Positions 37,301-48,665 of a DNA stretch of 64,000 bases are shown here, piece after piece. The translations under genes and the position numbers were made by a program. The stretch spans positions 21,220,040 through 21,284,039 of the forward strand of contig NC_045145.1 in NCBI RefSeq assembly GCF_008831285.2. Direction: 5' to 3'. Positions within the stretch are counted from its first letter, which is position 1, and every line of letters starts with the position of its first letter. The stretch comes from Nymphaea colorata (lineage: Eukaryota > Streptophyta > Magnoliopsida > Nymphaeales > Nymphaeaceae). The notes under the pieces are model-generated. The model had not been told where the DNA came from. It made no database searches and saw nothing but the letters and a program-made list of their open reading frames with translations.

Positions 37301-37658
37301 GTTGTAATTATTTACATTAGAACAGTTTCATCTTATTCCCAATATCTTGTCTTTCCCAAACAAAAAGAAAAAAGATAGTAGCATGTCTTTTTGGGTCTTC
37401 TTGGATTATCCTGGAACTTTGCTCCCAACTGCATATCCTTTTTCCTCATCTCCTTGAGTTCTGTGTTTCACTCAGTGGATGCCCGTTGAGGAATACGCTG
37501 CACAATCCTTTGTCCAGAAACGTGAATCAATGAAGAAGATTGCTGAAATGATATTGTCAACGACTAGCAAAAACTATGCAGGATTTGCTCATATGAGTGT
37601 TCGCTCCAGCTCCTCTGTGCACTCATTATACCTCAATGACAAGGAATTACTGAATTAG
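34355..37658 (+). CDS. Nudix hydrolase, plant ADP-ribose/NADH pyrophosphatase type, copy 3
   Basis: Exons: 34355-34513, 34969-35034, 35124-35261, 35414-35491, 36064-36114, 36235-36269, 36770-36881, 37476-37658; 273 residues, one more than copy 1 because of an extra glutamate near residue 9. All motifs are intact: YDGVTV, YHHAEPTYLMLVNWLP, the full Nudix box (GVVEEGEDV and REVKEETGV) with its catalytic glutamates, and WMPVEEYAAQ. Intron 5 (36,115-36,234) starts with GC, as in copies 1 and 2. Copies 1 and 3 share the intron 4 insertion, which fits their origin in the block duplication. Intron 1 has a private tandem duplication of about 48 bases (34,855-34,950). The frame is open upstream of the chosen ATG to about 34,187, but the leader acceptor at 34,313 and alignment with the other copies support this start. 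The enzyme class is confident; the substrate is not. Confidence 0.93.
35535..36020. mobile_element. Insertion in intron 4 of Nudix copy 3
   Basis: Counterpart of 9,583-10,030. GCGGAGCCACATGGTGG (about 35,618) and the inverted CTGGCTCCGCTAGTGGC (about 35,792) mark a nested small element, with a short TA run inside. Non-coding. Confidence 0.5.
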
Positions 37659-38694
37659 AAGCCATTTCTTCCATTAATAGCAGCCTGTAACTCTGTTCTC
37701 ATTTATGGCCTTGTTTATGTTATTGTTTGTAACCAAGTGAAAGATGTTCATATTTAATAGTATTGGTTGTAACTATGTGATGATTAAGAATGTTGGTTTT
37801 AAGTCTTCCTGTGTAAATAAAAATGTTAGGGTCATGTGATTGTGATGTTAAAATTTATGAATAATATCAAATTTTGAATTGGTCGTCTTTTGGATTTGTT
37901 CTATGAACTGATGTGGTGTGGTGAGTTAGCTTAACTCATAATTAACTGCTCCCAACTTGCAAATAACCAATAAAAAAAATTCCATTTTTGGACTGACTTT
38001 TTTGTTTATAGTTTTAAAAATGGAACAACTATTTTTATTTTCTTAATAAAGGCTGCTTTTTTTATGAAAGCTATGAAATACGGGCTTCAGGTGAACGTTC
38101 ATATAGAGAAATTCCGCTGCAGTTTTTGTTTTCAATTTTACCTTTTATTACTAAATTACATACTTACCTTTGTAAGTAAATTTTCTTCTTTCATGTTAAA
38201 TGATAGTTTCTTTGATGTTCTTATTTGAAATTTTGATGAAAAGTTCGATCCTTACTAGGATAATTACAAATTGTTGTCATTTTTTTTAAATATTGCAAAA
38301 ATTTGTTAGAGCCACTACAAAAGGTGGGCCTTGAAAAGGAAAATTCTTAAAAAAAAAACTTAGTACATATCTAAGCCTTGATGGAACATATAAACTACTC
38401 CACGTTCGTGATAGGACTTGAAACTTGTCCTATATGAAGCATTTTCAAAAACCATCATAAATTTTATTACGACTTTGGTTTTCTCTTTATACGAACCAAA
38501 GCTAGATGCCGGATGGCTTGAGATTCACTAGATCATGGTGCCATATTTTCATCAGAGCTATAAACTAATGTTTTAAAATAGATAAACTACAACGTGAAGC
38601 TAAAGCCAATTGATGAAGCATTCAGTAAAATTTCAGTCATCAATCCAAACACTTTACATCAAAGCTCGAGGTAGTACCAAGTGTGAGGCAAATT

Positions 38695-38880
38695 TACATT
38701 AATCTTTTACTTTTCTTTCTTTCAGCACTGTATGTATGTGAGGAACGTGAATCTTTTTAGTTTCATTGATCGATTAATTCCAACCATTCAGATTAATCTT
38801 TACTTTTCTTTCTTTCAGCACTGTATTTGAGGAACGTGAATCTTTTTAGTTTTATTGATCGATGAATTCCAACCATTCAC
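38695..38880. repeat. Tandem duplication of about 85-100 bp
   Basis: The segment from TTAATCTTTTACTTTTC to TTCCAACCATTCA occurs twice in a row (the second copy lacks a few bases, TATTTGAGG against TATGTATGTGAGG). Block A1 has one copy (about 12,733-12,835), so the duplication happened in A2 only. Confidence 0.8.
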
Positions 38881-38984
38881 GCTCCCCTCGAACGCTATGA
38901 CATTTTCATGACTGCTTAAGAGTCGTCACTTTCCGTCAAAATATTGAAATTGGCAATACGCTTCAGACTTTCAGTCACATTCAA

Positions 38985-39315
38985 TAGGCAGATAAGAAGG
39001 TAGGAAAAAGAGGAAGTAAAGGAAGAAGAAGTCGTCGTTTGTGCGACGCGGGTTGTGTATGAGAAGCCTTCATCGTCCTCCTCTTCTTTGGTTCTCCTCT
39101 TTTTCTCTGCAATTTGGTGAGCAGGTACTTTTATTCAGTCAATGAGATTCATGCAGATCTTATTCATGGCTCGATAGGTCAAATTTTCTGTTTTTTTTTT
39201 CCTCATACATATATACCATTTTCATTGTCTCAATTTTAGTATTTAAGAAGTGTAGTGTAGCCGGATTGAGGGCCCGAAGATAGTTTGATTCTTACAAATG
39301 TTATTTCTGTATTCT
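38985..39315 (+). other. A2-only segment with an exon-like 5' leader
   Basis: Absent from A1, where sequence on both sides is joined at about 12,945. It is richer in GC than its surroundings and reads like a 5' leader: purine-rich start, GTGCGACGCGGG, a pyrimidine tract, then GAGCAG followed by GTACTT, a possible splice donor at 39,124. It could be an upstream exon of Nudix copy 4, or an insertion of unknown origin. Confidence 0.35.
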
Positions 39316-39430
39316 GCAAACGATAATGTATAATATTCTAATTGACAAGTTTAGTTTCATGAAAGCAAACCTAAATCCCCAAAGTAGTCTCATGCAACAA
39401 ATATGTTCTCACAAAAATGTACGAAAAACG

Positions 39431-40321
39431 AAGGTGGGGAGCATTTTAATTTTTTTTAAGAAGATATGCTTAATTTTTTAATATTTTATAATTTTCCTTT
39501 TGTCGTTTCAAAAGTTCTCCTTTTTTTTACTTCAATGGCGACATTTTAGTTATTATAAATTTATACAATAGGGGTGTACTAACCACCGAAGGCGTCCGAG
39601 TGTGACAAGAAAGAGGAGGTAAAAAAAGCCAAAACTTCGCGCTTTTAAAGTTTCAACGGCAAAAGTTTCGATGATGATTTTAACTCCGTGCTGCTTCCGG
39701 CCAGCATTTTCGAATAGGGTACTCTCTCTTTCTCTCTTTTCCATTCGATTTTCTGGGTTTCTTTTTCCTTCAGTGAAATATGCTTTTGGTTCATGTTCGA
39801 GGTTCAGCTTTCTTGATTGCAGTCGTGCAGAGGCGATCTCTGTGTGCTCCGTATTACTAATTCTAGTGGGACTCCAGTTTGTGCCCATGAGTTCCGTCAG
39901 ATGGAAATGGTTCTGTAATGCGCAGTTGAAATTTTGAGCAAATAGTTTCCCTATTTGCCTCAAAGTATTGGTTCTTTCTTCTTGTTTTTCGTTGCTTGTC
40001 ATCTGCCCTCAATTGCATTTTGAAGTTTTTGAAGTGTTTAGAAAAGTGGTTGTTCCGTCTTGGTTCTCAATTGTTTCCCATTTCATTAAATTTTGGAAGC
40101 CTTTAAGGGACCGCCTGATTGCTTCTGATCTAGTCTGGTTTGTCTTTAAGACAGAGATTTATGAATTTCAAATCGTTGCTTGTAGAAATGGTCAAAAGAG
40201 ATTTCCATTTGGAGTGGAGGAGTGAGGTGCGTATTTTTTCTTCTTGAAGTGATTCTTGGTCTTTATTTGTAAAGAAGCTGTAGATGTTTCACGCTTTCAG
40301 TTGGGCAAATAGTGTGCATGC

Positions 40322-40381
<60 letters not shown>

Positions 40382-41444
40382 GAGGAGGAGAGTGTGGCTT
40401 AAGCCTGGTGCGGTGGTGGAAAACACACACACACACACACACACAATAGCTCGTACGCAGTTTGAAAATTTATAAGCCGTTACCCCGTGTGCCCACCCTA
40501 ATTTGATTATGTTTGTCCAAATCCAACCCGGTTAGCGACTCAAAGCCAGTCACCAGTGAGGCAGTCCAACTGGATCTGATGTTGGTCATGGGTTTATACC
40601 CGGTCCGACTGGAAGGCACTATATGACAGCCTTAGATCCTTGAAGAATTCTGTCTAATTTTGTCTTACCAGGAGCCCAAGGATATGAGATCTTCAACTGA
40701 GATCTCGGTCCGGATGATCCTCACCTCTTACATATGATGCCTTGCGCCGGCGTGGAGTTGCAAGTGGTAAGCAACCTTGTCAATTTCTGTGTATCAGATG
40801 ATGCATCCATGCATTTGTCAAAACCCAAGGCCCGCTTGAGTGTGTTGCGGTTCCTCATTTTGTTTGTGCATTCCCTTCATTTTGGTTTTGAATAAAAGGT
40901 TGGGGGGCCTAACCCCCACGCAGTCTTTCTGCGGAAGGCCCACTTGATGTTGTATCTAATCCAAAATAACCATGTTAGCTTCACATTTGTATATTGGCAT
41001 CCCCATCGCTAATCAAACGGGAGGGGGGAACTTTTCAAAACTGCAGTTGTCTCCAGACAGTATAAATTTCAATCGAACAGTGACTGGCTAGAAGTTCTTG
41101 TTTGTTCGTTCGTTCGTTTTTTTCTTTAAGTTATATAAAGGCATGACCTTCGCTGCAAGCCTGCAATACTATTGGCATTTAAGTAAACCATGTGTTAGAA
41201 GAAACTTTATGTTTTCACAAAGAAAGGTATATTTTCGTGTCAATTTTCGGAAAGCAAAACTGTGGAAAACTTGCTCGTGATTATTGCAGTATTCAAAAGG
41301 TGAGCCTCTTCCTCTCTCCCGCCGCTAATATACTACATTTATTTGGGACTGCTAGTGTCGCAGACGGTCAGCTCGTGACAACTAGAGTGGCTATGCTGCT
41401 GAAAGGGTGAAAGTGGTAGGCGCTTTCCTTGGGATTATACGAGT
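39431..41444 (+). other. Upstream region of Nudix copy 4, possible 5' leader exons
   Basis: About 39,640-39,717 (CGCTTTTAAAGTTTCAACGG to CGAATAGG, then GTACTCTCTCTTTCTC) looks like a first exon followed by a donor and a pyrimidine-rich intron start. A possible acceptor before the ATG is TATTGCAG ending at 41,289. About 40,500-40,900 resembles dispersed repeat sequence. Long open frames on either strand here lack recognisable domains. Confidence 0.3.
40321..40444. repeat. GT, GA and CA microsatellites
   Basis: A GT run (about 40,321-40,339) continues into a GA run (to about 40,377), and a CA run follows at about 40,424-40,444. They generate a repeat-only reading frame of no significance. Confidence 0.9.
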
Positions 41445-44400
41445 ATGTCGGTCCCAACTACCTCACAGGAAGAGGTTGAGGTACTAGTTGGGGAGGAGGA
41501 TCTCTATGATGGAGTCACTGTTACGATCAAGGAGCAGATCGATGTTGGTGTTTTTGTAGCAAAACTTAGAGCATCGCTAACCAAATGGAAGGAACAGGTG
41601 CTCTTTTTTTTTCCCCCCTTTCAACTGCTGTATTTAGAACTTACTTGGTTTTGTCCTCCATTATGCATCATTTCTTCTTTTTGATGGTTCTTTTTGGCTT
41701 CTCCAGTTTGATCCCATCGGCCATCGTAACGATTCAGTTACTTTTTGTTTTTCGCCATTGCCTTTTTCTGGTTAATGAATAATAGGTTTCGTTAATTGAT
41801 AAGCTTCCTTTTGACGTGCGTTCTGGGCAGGGCGCTTCCGAGTGAGATATCCTCTAGTGCAGGGTGCTTTCGTTGATTTACTTTTTACTTGTTAATGTGA
41901 GATATCCTCTAGTGCGTGATGCGATTAGCAACTCTGGGCAGGGCTCTTCCGAGGGCTCTGGTTACTGCTTAGCTCGATTAGCGAGGAAGGCTTTTGGACT
42001 TCACAAATTGGCTGTCAGGACAGGATGATGTAGCCTGTAACCCATGGTTGTATTGTCTTGTGGAGAAAGGGGAAGCTTGGGTTTATGCCAATGCACTTGG
42101 CCAGATAGAACCATTTTCTTTTTCTTCTGGTTGTCTCTTCAATTTGTCGTGGATAGGTTCACTAAGTGATGCAAGTCACAGTTCCTAATCCTGCCAATTA
42201 CAACAATAAGAAGGCCTACTACAATATTGAATCAAGAAAAAAGAGTTTTTAAAGAGAATCAAAGGTTATGTAAAACATGAGGACAAGCTGCATTTATGAT
42301 TCAACCAACCGCCAAAAGAAGGTCCACATGCCCTTTTATATAGGGAAAGGAGAATGACCTTGGGTTGTGACCCAAGCAAAGTAATCTAGATCTAACAGGA
42401 TCCAATCCAAAACTACAAGCCAAAATGTGGTTCAAGCTGGTGATGGACTATAACCACGCCGTCGTTGCCCTTTCGTCAGCTTTGACGATCTACATAGAGG
42501 TGCTCCATCTCAACTGTGCTCTAAATCTATAGTGGATTCAACTGTCGGGGCCTCATAACCTGCACTAGAGCTTTGATGTGGGACTCAAGTCGTGGAGCCA
42601 GATCCAGGCACATAGCAGGTCTGGTCACACTCTGCATCATTCTCCCTTGGTTGGAGAGAGGTCACCTCCCATAAATCATTGTAACTAGAGCAGAGAAATA
42701 GATCAGAGAGATTGAAGACTAGCGAAATATGCCAAACGAAGGATCTAAAAAGGACCATATATTCTTTGGGCTTAGCTTGTTTTAGGTTCCAACAGAACAT
42801 CATTCAGGACAAAGGTAGACCCAGACAAGTCGACCAACTGCAAAACTACCTTCTCATCGACCTTGATCAACATAGGACTTGTAGGTTTCATAGCTTTTTG
42901 AGGTTTTATTTAACCTGGCTATGAATGTCGCGCATATACTCAATGGTATCTAGTGTTGCAGGTGTGATATCTCTGACATTTGGGACCAAGGGTAGATCAA
43001 TAACATGATTTGGGGATCGACCGTATACCACTTAAAAAGGAGTAAATCTGATGTAGCAGAACCAAACATAGATCTGTTTAACCAGGATACATCAATTTGT
43101 TTGGAGATGTTATAGCAGGCAATATGTTTAGACGTGGTAAACCCATGTTAGATGGCTGCATTTAACTGAATTTTTGGTGGTACACGTTTTAATTCTGGAG
43201 TGTTTCAAAGCTTGAAATGGAAAAAAGGTAAAACAGTTGACATCATTTGCTTATTGGCTTGTGTGCCAGAGGATCCTTCTTACCCATCCTCCTTCACATA
43301 TTCTTTTGGTGCTAAATCTTGAAATTGATATTAGGAGATTCACCATTTAGTGCAACCTTAAACTTCACATTTATATAATTTTGGAAAGTTGCAGCTTTGT
43401 ACCTGAATATTTTGTTAGTGGGCTTTTCCATTGTAGCAATAGACTGAGGTTTGTGTAGACCTGCAGCTTATAATGTATTTGTAAGAGTTCCCTAACGTTA
43501 TTGGTTTTCAGAGGAAGAAAGGAATCTGGCTTAACATTCCATGCGACTGTGCGAAGCTTGTTCCTGCAGCCATTGAGGTTAGTGTTGTTCCCTTATTGGT
43601 TCAGCGATAAGTTAAACATCCAGGCATTCTTATTTACTGTTATGACATAACTAAAATGCAGCTAGCCGTTAGTCATCTTTTATTCGTTTTCATTTGCTCA
43701 TGGAGCTAGCAACATAAGTAATGGATTTTCACGATCAGGGAACAAAACTTACTTTCCTAAGCATATATTTTTCAAAGACTTTCAGTATATTTCTTTCATT
43801 TGCTACTTCCATGTTGAAACTGATGTAGGAAATCTTATAACTTCTCAAGCAAAAGGCTTTCAGCAACTGGCTATTCAAGTTTGTCCATTCTCATGAATGT
43901 GGAAAATATTTTTAAAAATGTCATGATAATTTTTATAGATTTACAGAACAATAACTTGCAATGTATGCCAAATTTGAAAGATAAGAAATTCGACCATTAT
44001 ATAGTTTCTTTGTGTCATCATACTAAATAAATGATTTTGTTATGGTTAAAGTTATTTACAACTTTCTGATTTTCTTGTCATTTCAAATTGTACATATGCA
44101 AAACATTTTCTTCCTAACAGTAAAACATTCTACTGAAAGAATTTTCATTTGCCAACAAGTTTGGTGGCAACTGCCAAGATTTTTTTGATATCATTCCAGT
44201 TCCTTGTAAGCACTGGTATTATCTGGTTCAGTGTGTGGATTATAACTCATATATGTTGTCTGTCAAAGATATATCATTCCCTTTCTACTGCTGTTTTGGC
44301 TACATTACACTCAGGAGATGATTGAGCGACTCTTCTGTTGTTTTACAGGAAGGATTTCGGTACCACCATGCAGAGCCCACCTATTTAATGCTTGTAAAGT

Positions 44401-44607
44401 GGCTCCCTGACACTCCAAATGTTCTGCCTATATATGCTACACACCGACTTGGTATCGGCGCTGTTGTCATTAACAACAAAAAGGAGGTATGGCGTCTAGT
44501 TTTTGTTCTGTTAGGTCAAATTTGAACTGTGTTTTTGTTTTACATGTAAAAATAAATTTCATATGTAAGCGATAACAACTCAAATCCTGTGAGTTGCTCT
44601 CTCTCTT

Positions 44608-44664
<57 letters not shown>

Positions 44665-47102
44665 TGTTTTGCAAGCAGACCATAGGACAATAAATCAAAA
44701 TGAGATGAACAAAATAAGTTTGTTGCCTGCAATAGTAACTGCTGTATGGGAATGAAAGTCACATGTTGTGGAAATGCAATTCTAGAACTTTCTTATTTGG
44801 CTTTGAACAGCATCTACTTTCCCAATGATTTGGTATTAGTAGATATCATGTTTGGAAGTTGATTACTAACGTGGGAAAGTAGACGCTTTCCCATGATAAT
44901 GAATAGTGCTTATGCTTTCCAATCAGGCTTTATGCTTTTATGTTTTACAATGTAGAACGTACCTGTTCACAGTAATTATGCTTCTGTCCTCTTCAATGTA
45001 GAACACATACCTCCCTACCTGCCAAGGAAGGAAGCAATAAAAGTATAAAAATTGTGTCTCCTTTTTAATGATTCTTTCCTACGAACTCCTATGCTGCATA
45101 TCACAAGGCACTCTAATTTGAGCAAACTATTGTGCCAAATCATCTGACTTGTGTTTGTAATTTTACATGATTTTAGGTTCTAGTGGTCCAAGAAAAGGCT
45201 GGCTATTTCAAGGGTTCTGGTGTTTGGAAACTTCCTACTGGTGTTGTTGAAGAGGTCTCTATTTCTTTAGGAGTTTAGGTTTATTTTGTGGAGGATGACA
45301 CATACTTGGAACCTTTTTATAATGTTATTGTTTGGTAGGGGGAGGATATATCTACTGGGGCTAAAAGAGAAGTGATGGAAGAAACAGGGGTAAACTATTG
45401 AAAATTCGCCTAATTTAGTTTTCACATAGGTCAATCTGTTGCAGTAATTTCAATCAGTATGGACACTCCTGTGTTTTCTTAATTGTTGCAGATTGAGGCT
45501 GAGTTTGTGGAAATTCTTGGATTCAGGTATGAAGCATGTTAGATTATAAATGTGCATCTTAGTTGAGCTGTCTTAGTTGAGCTGTTTTATTCCATGTAGC
45601 ATATCATGCTATTTAAGGTCAAAGATACAGACTGTGCATCGAACTGAGGAATTCCATCACGTTAGAATGTCATCTGTGATGCTTTTCTCACCAGCATAGG
45701 CCAGAGTGTGCTGATGTATCAGCCATGATGTCTTCATGCAGATTAAAATACAGATATTGCTATGATTTCTCTCATAATCCCTTATATTCCATGTCATAAT
45801 CTCTTACATGGGTTCTGGTCATCAGACAGTTATCCAGATGATAATTATATGTGTAGTGTTAGGATTTATCTGGTTCAGAATATAAAATGTGTAACATGAA
45901 TATGTAACTCAGTGATGACATGGATTGAAGGGGGGCCATGTACTTAAATCAGTTTTGTAATCCTGTACAGTTTCCTTTTTTTGACACTCCTTTTCAACTT
46001 TTAGAGAAAGTCACAAAGCCCATTTCAACAAAAAGTCTGATCTCTTCTTCGTATGTATGTTGGAGCCCAAGACATATGCTATCGTGAAGCAAGACTCTGA
46101 AATTGCAGATGCTCAGGTAAATTCCACCAATTGGTATAGTTACTTTCAAGTATGTGTGAAAAGCTTATTTTTACTTCTCGTAACAGGGCAATGTTCCTTC
46201 GTGACCTTTTAAGCACCTATCAATATTAAGGGTTAGATGACAACACCAATATTGTTAGTCATTATGTTTCAAGGCTCTTATAGTTGGCTTTCCAAATGGG
46301 GGACCATATGTTTACAGTTTTATCTCAATTAGAATTCAGACTTTAGATGGCATTTAGATTCTGATGAGTACATGAAATGGCAGAGTTTTCCTGTACTTAT
46401 CCTAAGGACAGAACTAGATCCTAGTTAGGATAGTGTCGGTGGACCAAGCCAGCCAGTGGTGCCATTTTGGCTGTAGGCACCTGGTGCCTTCCACTGAATG
46501 TGGATGTGGCAACTGATACATATAATTGTTGTGTTACGTTAGTAATTTTTTAACACATTGTTTAAAATACTAAAATATTATTAGTTGTTCTGTGCTGATG
46601 AGAACATCCATCCTGCATTTCAGATAGGAAAATTGCAAGCAGAATTGATGCCAAATGTCATCTTATCCATATAACATTGCAACAATGACACATTTTCGAA
46701 TAACATCTATTCTACCTGGGCAGTTTGACCGTTCTCTTCTGAATAAGTTGTACATTTTTCTTCCCTGTGTAAATCATACTAAGAAGGGCTCTGGCCAATA
46801 TTTATGTTGCTCTTGGTGTTTGTTGGGTTATCCTGAGACTTTGCTTTCAACTGCAAACATATTACCTGATGGGCTGTATGTCTGATGGCTTTGATCTATT
46901 TCCGTGCTTTATTCAGTGGATGCCAGTTGAGGAATATGCTTCGCAACCCTATGTCCAGAAGCACGAGTCCTTGAACATTGTTGCTAACATGGTCCTGGCA
47001 AAGACTAATAGCAGCTACAGAGGATTTGGGGTTACCAGTCCCTCGTCCAGCTCCTCTACCAAAAAACACAACTTCTACCTCAACAACAGCACAGAAAACT
47101 GA
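41445..47102 (+). CDS. Nudix hydrolase, plant ADP-ribose/NADH pyrophosphatase type, copy 4 (divergent)
   Basis: Exons: 41445-41597, 43512-43577, 44349-44486, 45177-45254, 45339-45389, 45492-45526, 46005-46116, 46917-47102; 272 residues. Exons 2-7 have the same lengths as in the other copies. The Nudix box is complete (GVVEEGEDI and REVMEETGI), and YDGVTV, YHHAEPTYLMLVKWLP and WMPVEEYASQP are present. The protein differs from copies 1-3 across its length and has its own C-terminus rich in serine (SPSSSSSTKK, ending NNSTEN). All introns are GT-AG, including intron 5 (GTAAAC). Introns are longer than in the other copies, and the first holds a decayed retroelement. This looks like the older member of the tandem family, outside the duplicated blocks, and is the copy most likely to keep the ancestral role. 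Substrate is unknown. Confidence 0.93.
42560..43150 (-). mobile_element. Decayed Ty3/gypsy retrotransposon fragment (C-terminal pol) in intron 1 of Nudix copy 4
   Basis: On the minus strand, broken frames read in order: VVYGRSPNHVIDL (about 43,031-42,993), a short stretch ending MRDIHSQVK, then GRLVWVYL (related to the chromovirus-type GDLVWVYLRPERF region), and FNLSDLF plus RENDAEC near 42,716-42,620. This order matches the integrase C-terminal end of plant Ty3/gypsy polyproteins. Stops and frameshifts interrupt it. Sequence at 42,170-42,560 may be part of the adjacent long terminal repeat, but I could not find its partner. It is inert and antisense to the host gene. Confidence 0.75.
44597..44664. 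repeat. CT/GT microsatellite in intron 3 of Nudix copy 4
   Basis: A CT run of about 25 units is followed by a GT run. It is intronic and non-coding. Confidence 0.9.
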
Positions 47103-48387
47103 TTCATGATCAGTCCTCCCTGTAGTTGACAAATTTTTTCTTCAAGATGATACAGTTTTTAAATCAGTCCTTGTGCTCCTTGATGTTGTATGTTGTGGAG
47201 CGTAAACGAATGGTGCTTGCATGATGGTATGGTCGTGGCATGCTTTAACATAAAATGCATTCATATTTGGGATAAAGGTGGTGCTCAAACAGAAGATACA
47301 AGCAAGTCTTGAGAAATGTTGCCGGTTTTATGCTACCTAAAGGGTTTCTTTTGAAACTGCAAGTGACTGGGATGCTGTCTTCTATTGTCATGTATCCTCA
47401 TTGTTGTTGCCACTGCGATGAGCTGTTCCATGAGGAACTCGGTTTCTTTTCGTTTTTGCTACTGCAGCTGCGTTCAATTTGTCTGCAGAACAGTTGCAAT
47501 CAAGGGACCTAGCCTCCCATTTCTGGCTCCCCCAATGCTGAGACTAGGTCCCTTGGTTGATCCACTTATGGCGCTGTTCTCTGCACCAGAAACAAAAACA
47601 TGGCATGCCGAAGGGGAAGGGAACAAATTGGCCCAAGCGCCACTTGCCATGGACTCTCTTAATGTCCATCTCCATTGACCTTTACCACTGATCACGAATA
47701 TAGAGAAGGATAACGCTCAAAAGTCCCTTTCCCTCACATGGCATTCGCCCATCCCACGCTTCTCTATCGATTGCTCTTAATGCCCTGCGTTTAATGAAGG
47801 TAAAAGTTGGCCAATCTATGCGCATCAAAATCAATCAGCTTCCCGGGCTCAGTTGCACTTTAAGACCTTTTTTGCCGGCTCTCTCTCCCTCTCTCTCTCT
47901 CTCTCTCAAACCCCCATGTAATCTGCATAACTTGTTTACTATTTCTCGAAATATAATATCAAATGAGCAATTTATAACACATACACTTTTTTCTTCAACT
48001 TTTAATAAAGTAACAGTGACATAACAATTTTGCCTCACAAAAATGTAGTATATATAAGATTCTATGGTTGATTAGAAGATCATTCTTTGTGCATATGTAA
48101 CGTGGGGTTTGTCCAAATACAAAAGACAAAATCGTATGACAGTAGGACTTAAAGAGAAATCAGGTAATTTTCTGTGTGTGAGTGTGCGAACTGCGAGCAC
48201 TTGTATCCATGCATGCGCTGTTCTGTTCTAGAAGAAACTCTCCCTCAACAATAACCCCCCACGCACATAAAAACCGTTTCACACTGATAGACCCATGTGC
48301 AAGTAGTACGGGTACGGTGAACAATCAAGATTTGAGCTTAAGTCCCTGTGCAAGTGCGGACTCGTGAATTGCTTTCCAAGTTCCTAA
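47103..48387. other. 3' flank of Nudix copy 4 and start of the repeat array, no gene supported
   Basis: A 3' untranslated region is followed by sequence at about 47,540-47,690 that resembles the distal promoter of the small-ORF units (CACCAGAAACAAAAACATGGCATGC, CACTTGCCATGGACTC; compare 51,130-51,235). A CT run lies at about 47,880-47,907. Open frames here have no recognisable content. Confidence 0.45.
47497..47559. other. Short hairpin, 20-base stem
   Basis: CAATCAAGGGACCTAGCCTC (47,497-47,516) pairs with GAGACTAGGTCCCTTGGTTG (47,540-47,559) with 18 of 20 Watson-Crick matches, around a 23-base loop. It is too short to call a microRNA precursor without expression data. Confidence 0.45.
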
Positions 48388-48662
48388 GGGAGCGTTTGAT
48401 AGCCTGGGATTTAAGATCCTCAAGATTTGAGAACCGTTATTTAAGATTAGACCCTCCCCCTCTGCAATCTTAAATCCGATCTTCTTTTAATGTAAATAAG
48501 TAAAATAAAGATTTCAAATGTTGTTCTTAAGGTCTGGCCTAGAATCTTTAGCTTGATAACCCATGGATTTTATCACGAATCTTTTGCTATATCAGCAAAA
48601 GCATGCCATGTCAAATATACAATAGATCGTTGATTTCATATCCAGAGTGATCAAACGCTCCC
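48388..48662. mobile_element. Tourist-like MITE with TAA target duplication
   Basis: 275 bp, starting GGGAGCGTTTGATAGCC and ending GTGATCAAACGCTCCC (inverted complements over at least 13 bases), flanked on both sides by TAA (48,385-48,387 and 48,663-48,665). Terminal sequence and three-base duplication are diagnostic of PIF/Harbinger-derived Tourist elements. It has no coding capacity. Confidence 0.85.
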
Positions 48663-48665
48663 TAA

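Larger units (their letters stand above)
27016..39430. repeat. Segmental duplication block A2 (partner 271-13,250)
   Basis: Co-linear with A1 over its whole length. It lacks the A1 insertion at 1,060-1,950 and the local duplication at 4,255-5,100. It gains a long TA tract at 27,291-27,361, a substituted stretch at about 31,340-31,680, a tandem duplication at 38,695-38,880 and an extra segment at about 38,985-39,315. About 28,010-28,370 is AT-rich with repeated ACTCGA/GAGTTAAAC words that A1 has only in part. Confidence 0.9.

Noticed and set aside
39553-40002. 149-residue minus-strand open frame
   Set aside because: No recognisable domain. The opposite strand looks like a plant 5' leader with a pyrimidine-rich intron start, which fits the neighbouring Nudix gene better.
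40284-40475. Frame rich in Glu-Arg repeats (also near 44,580)
   Set aside because: Produced by GA/CT microsatellites.
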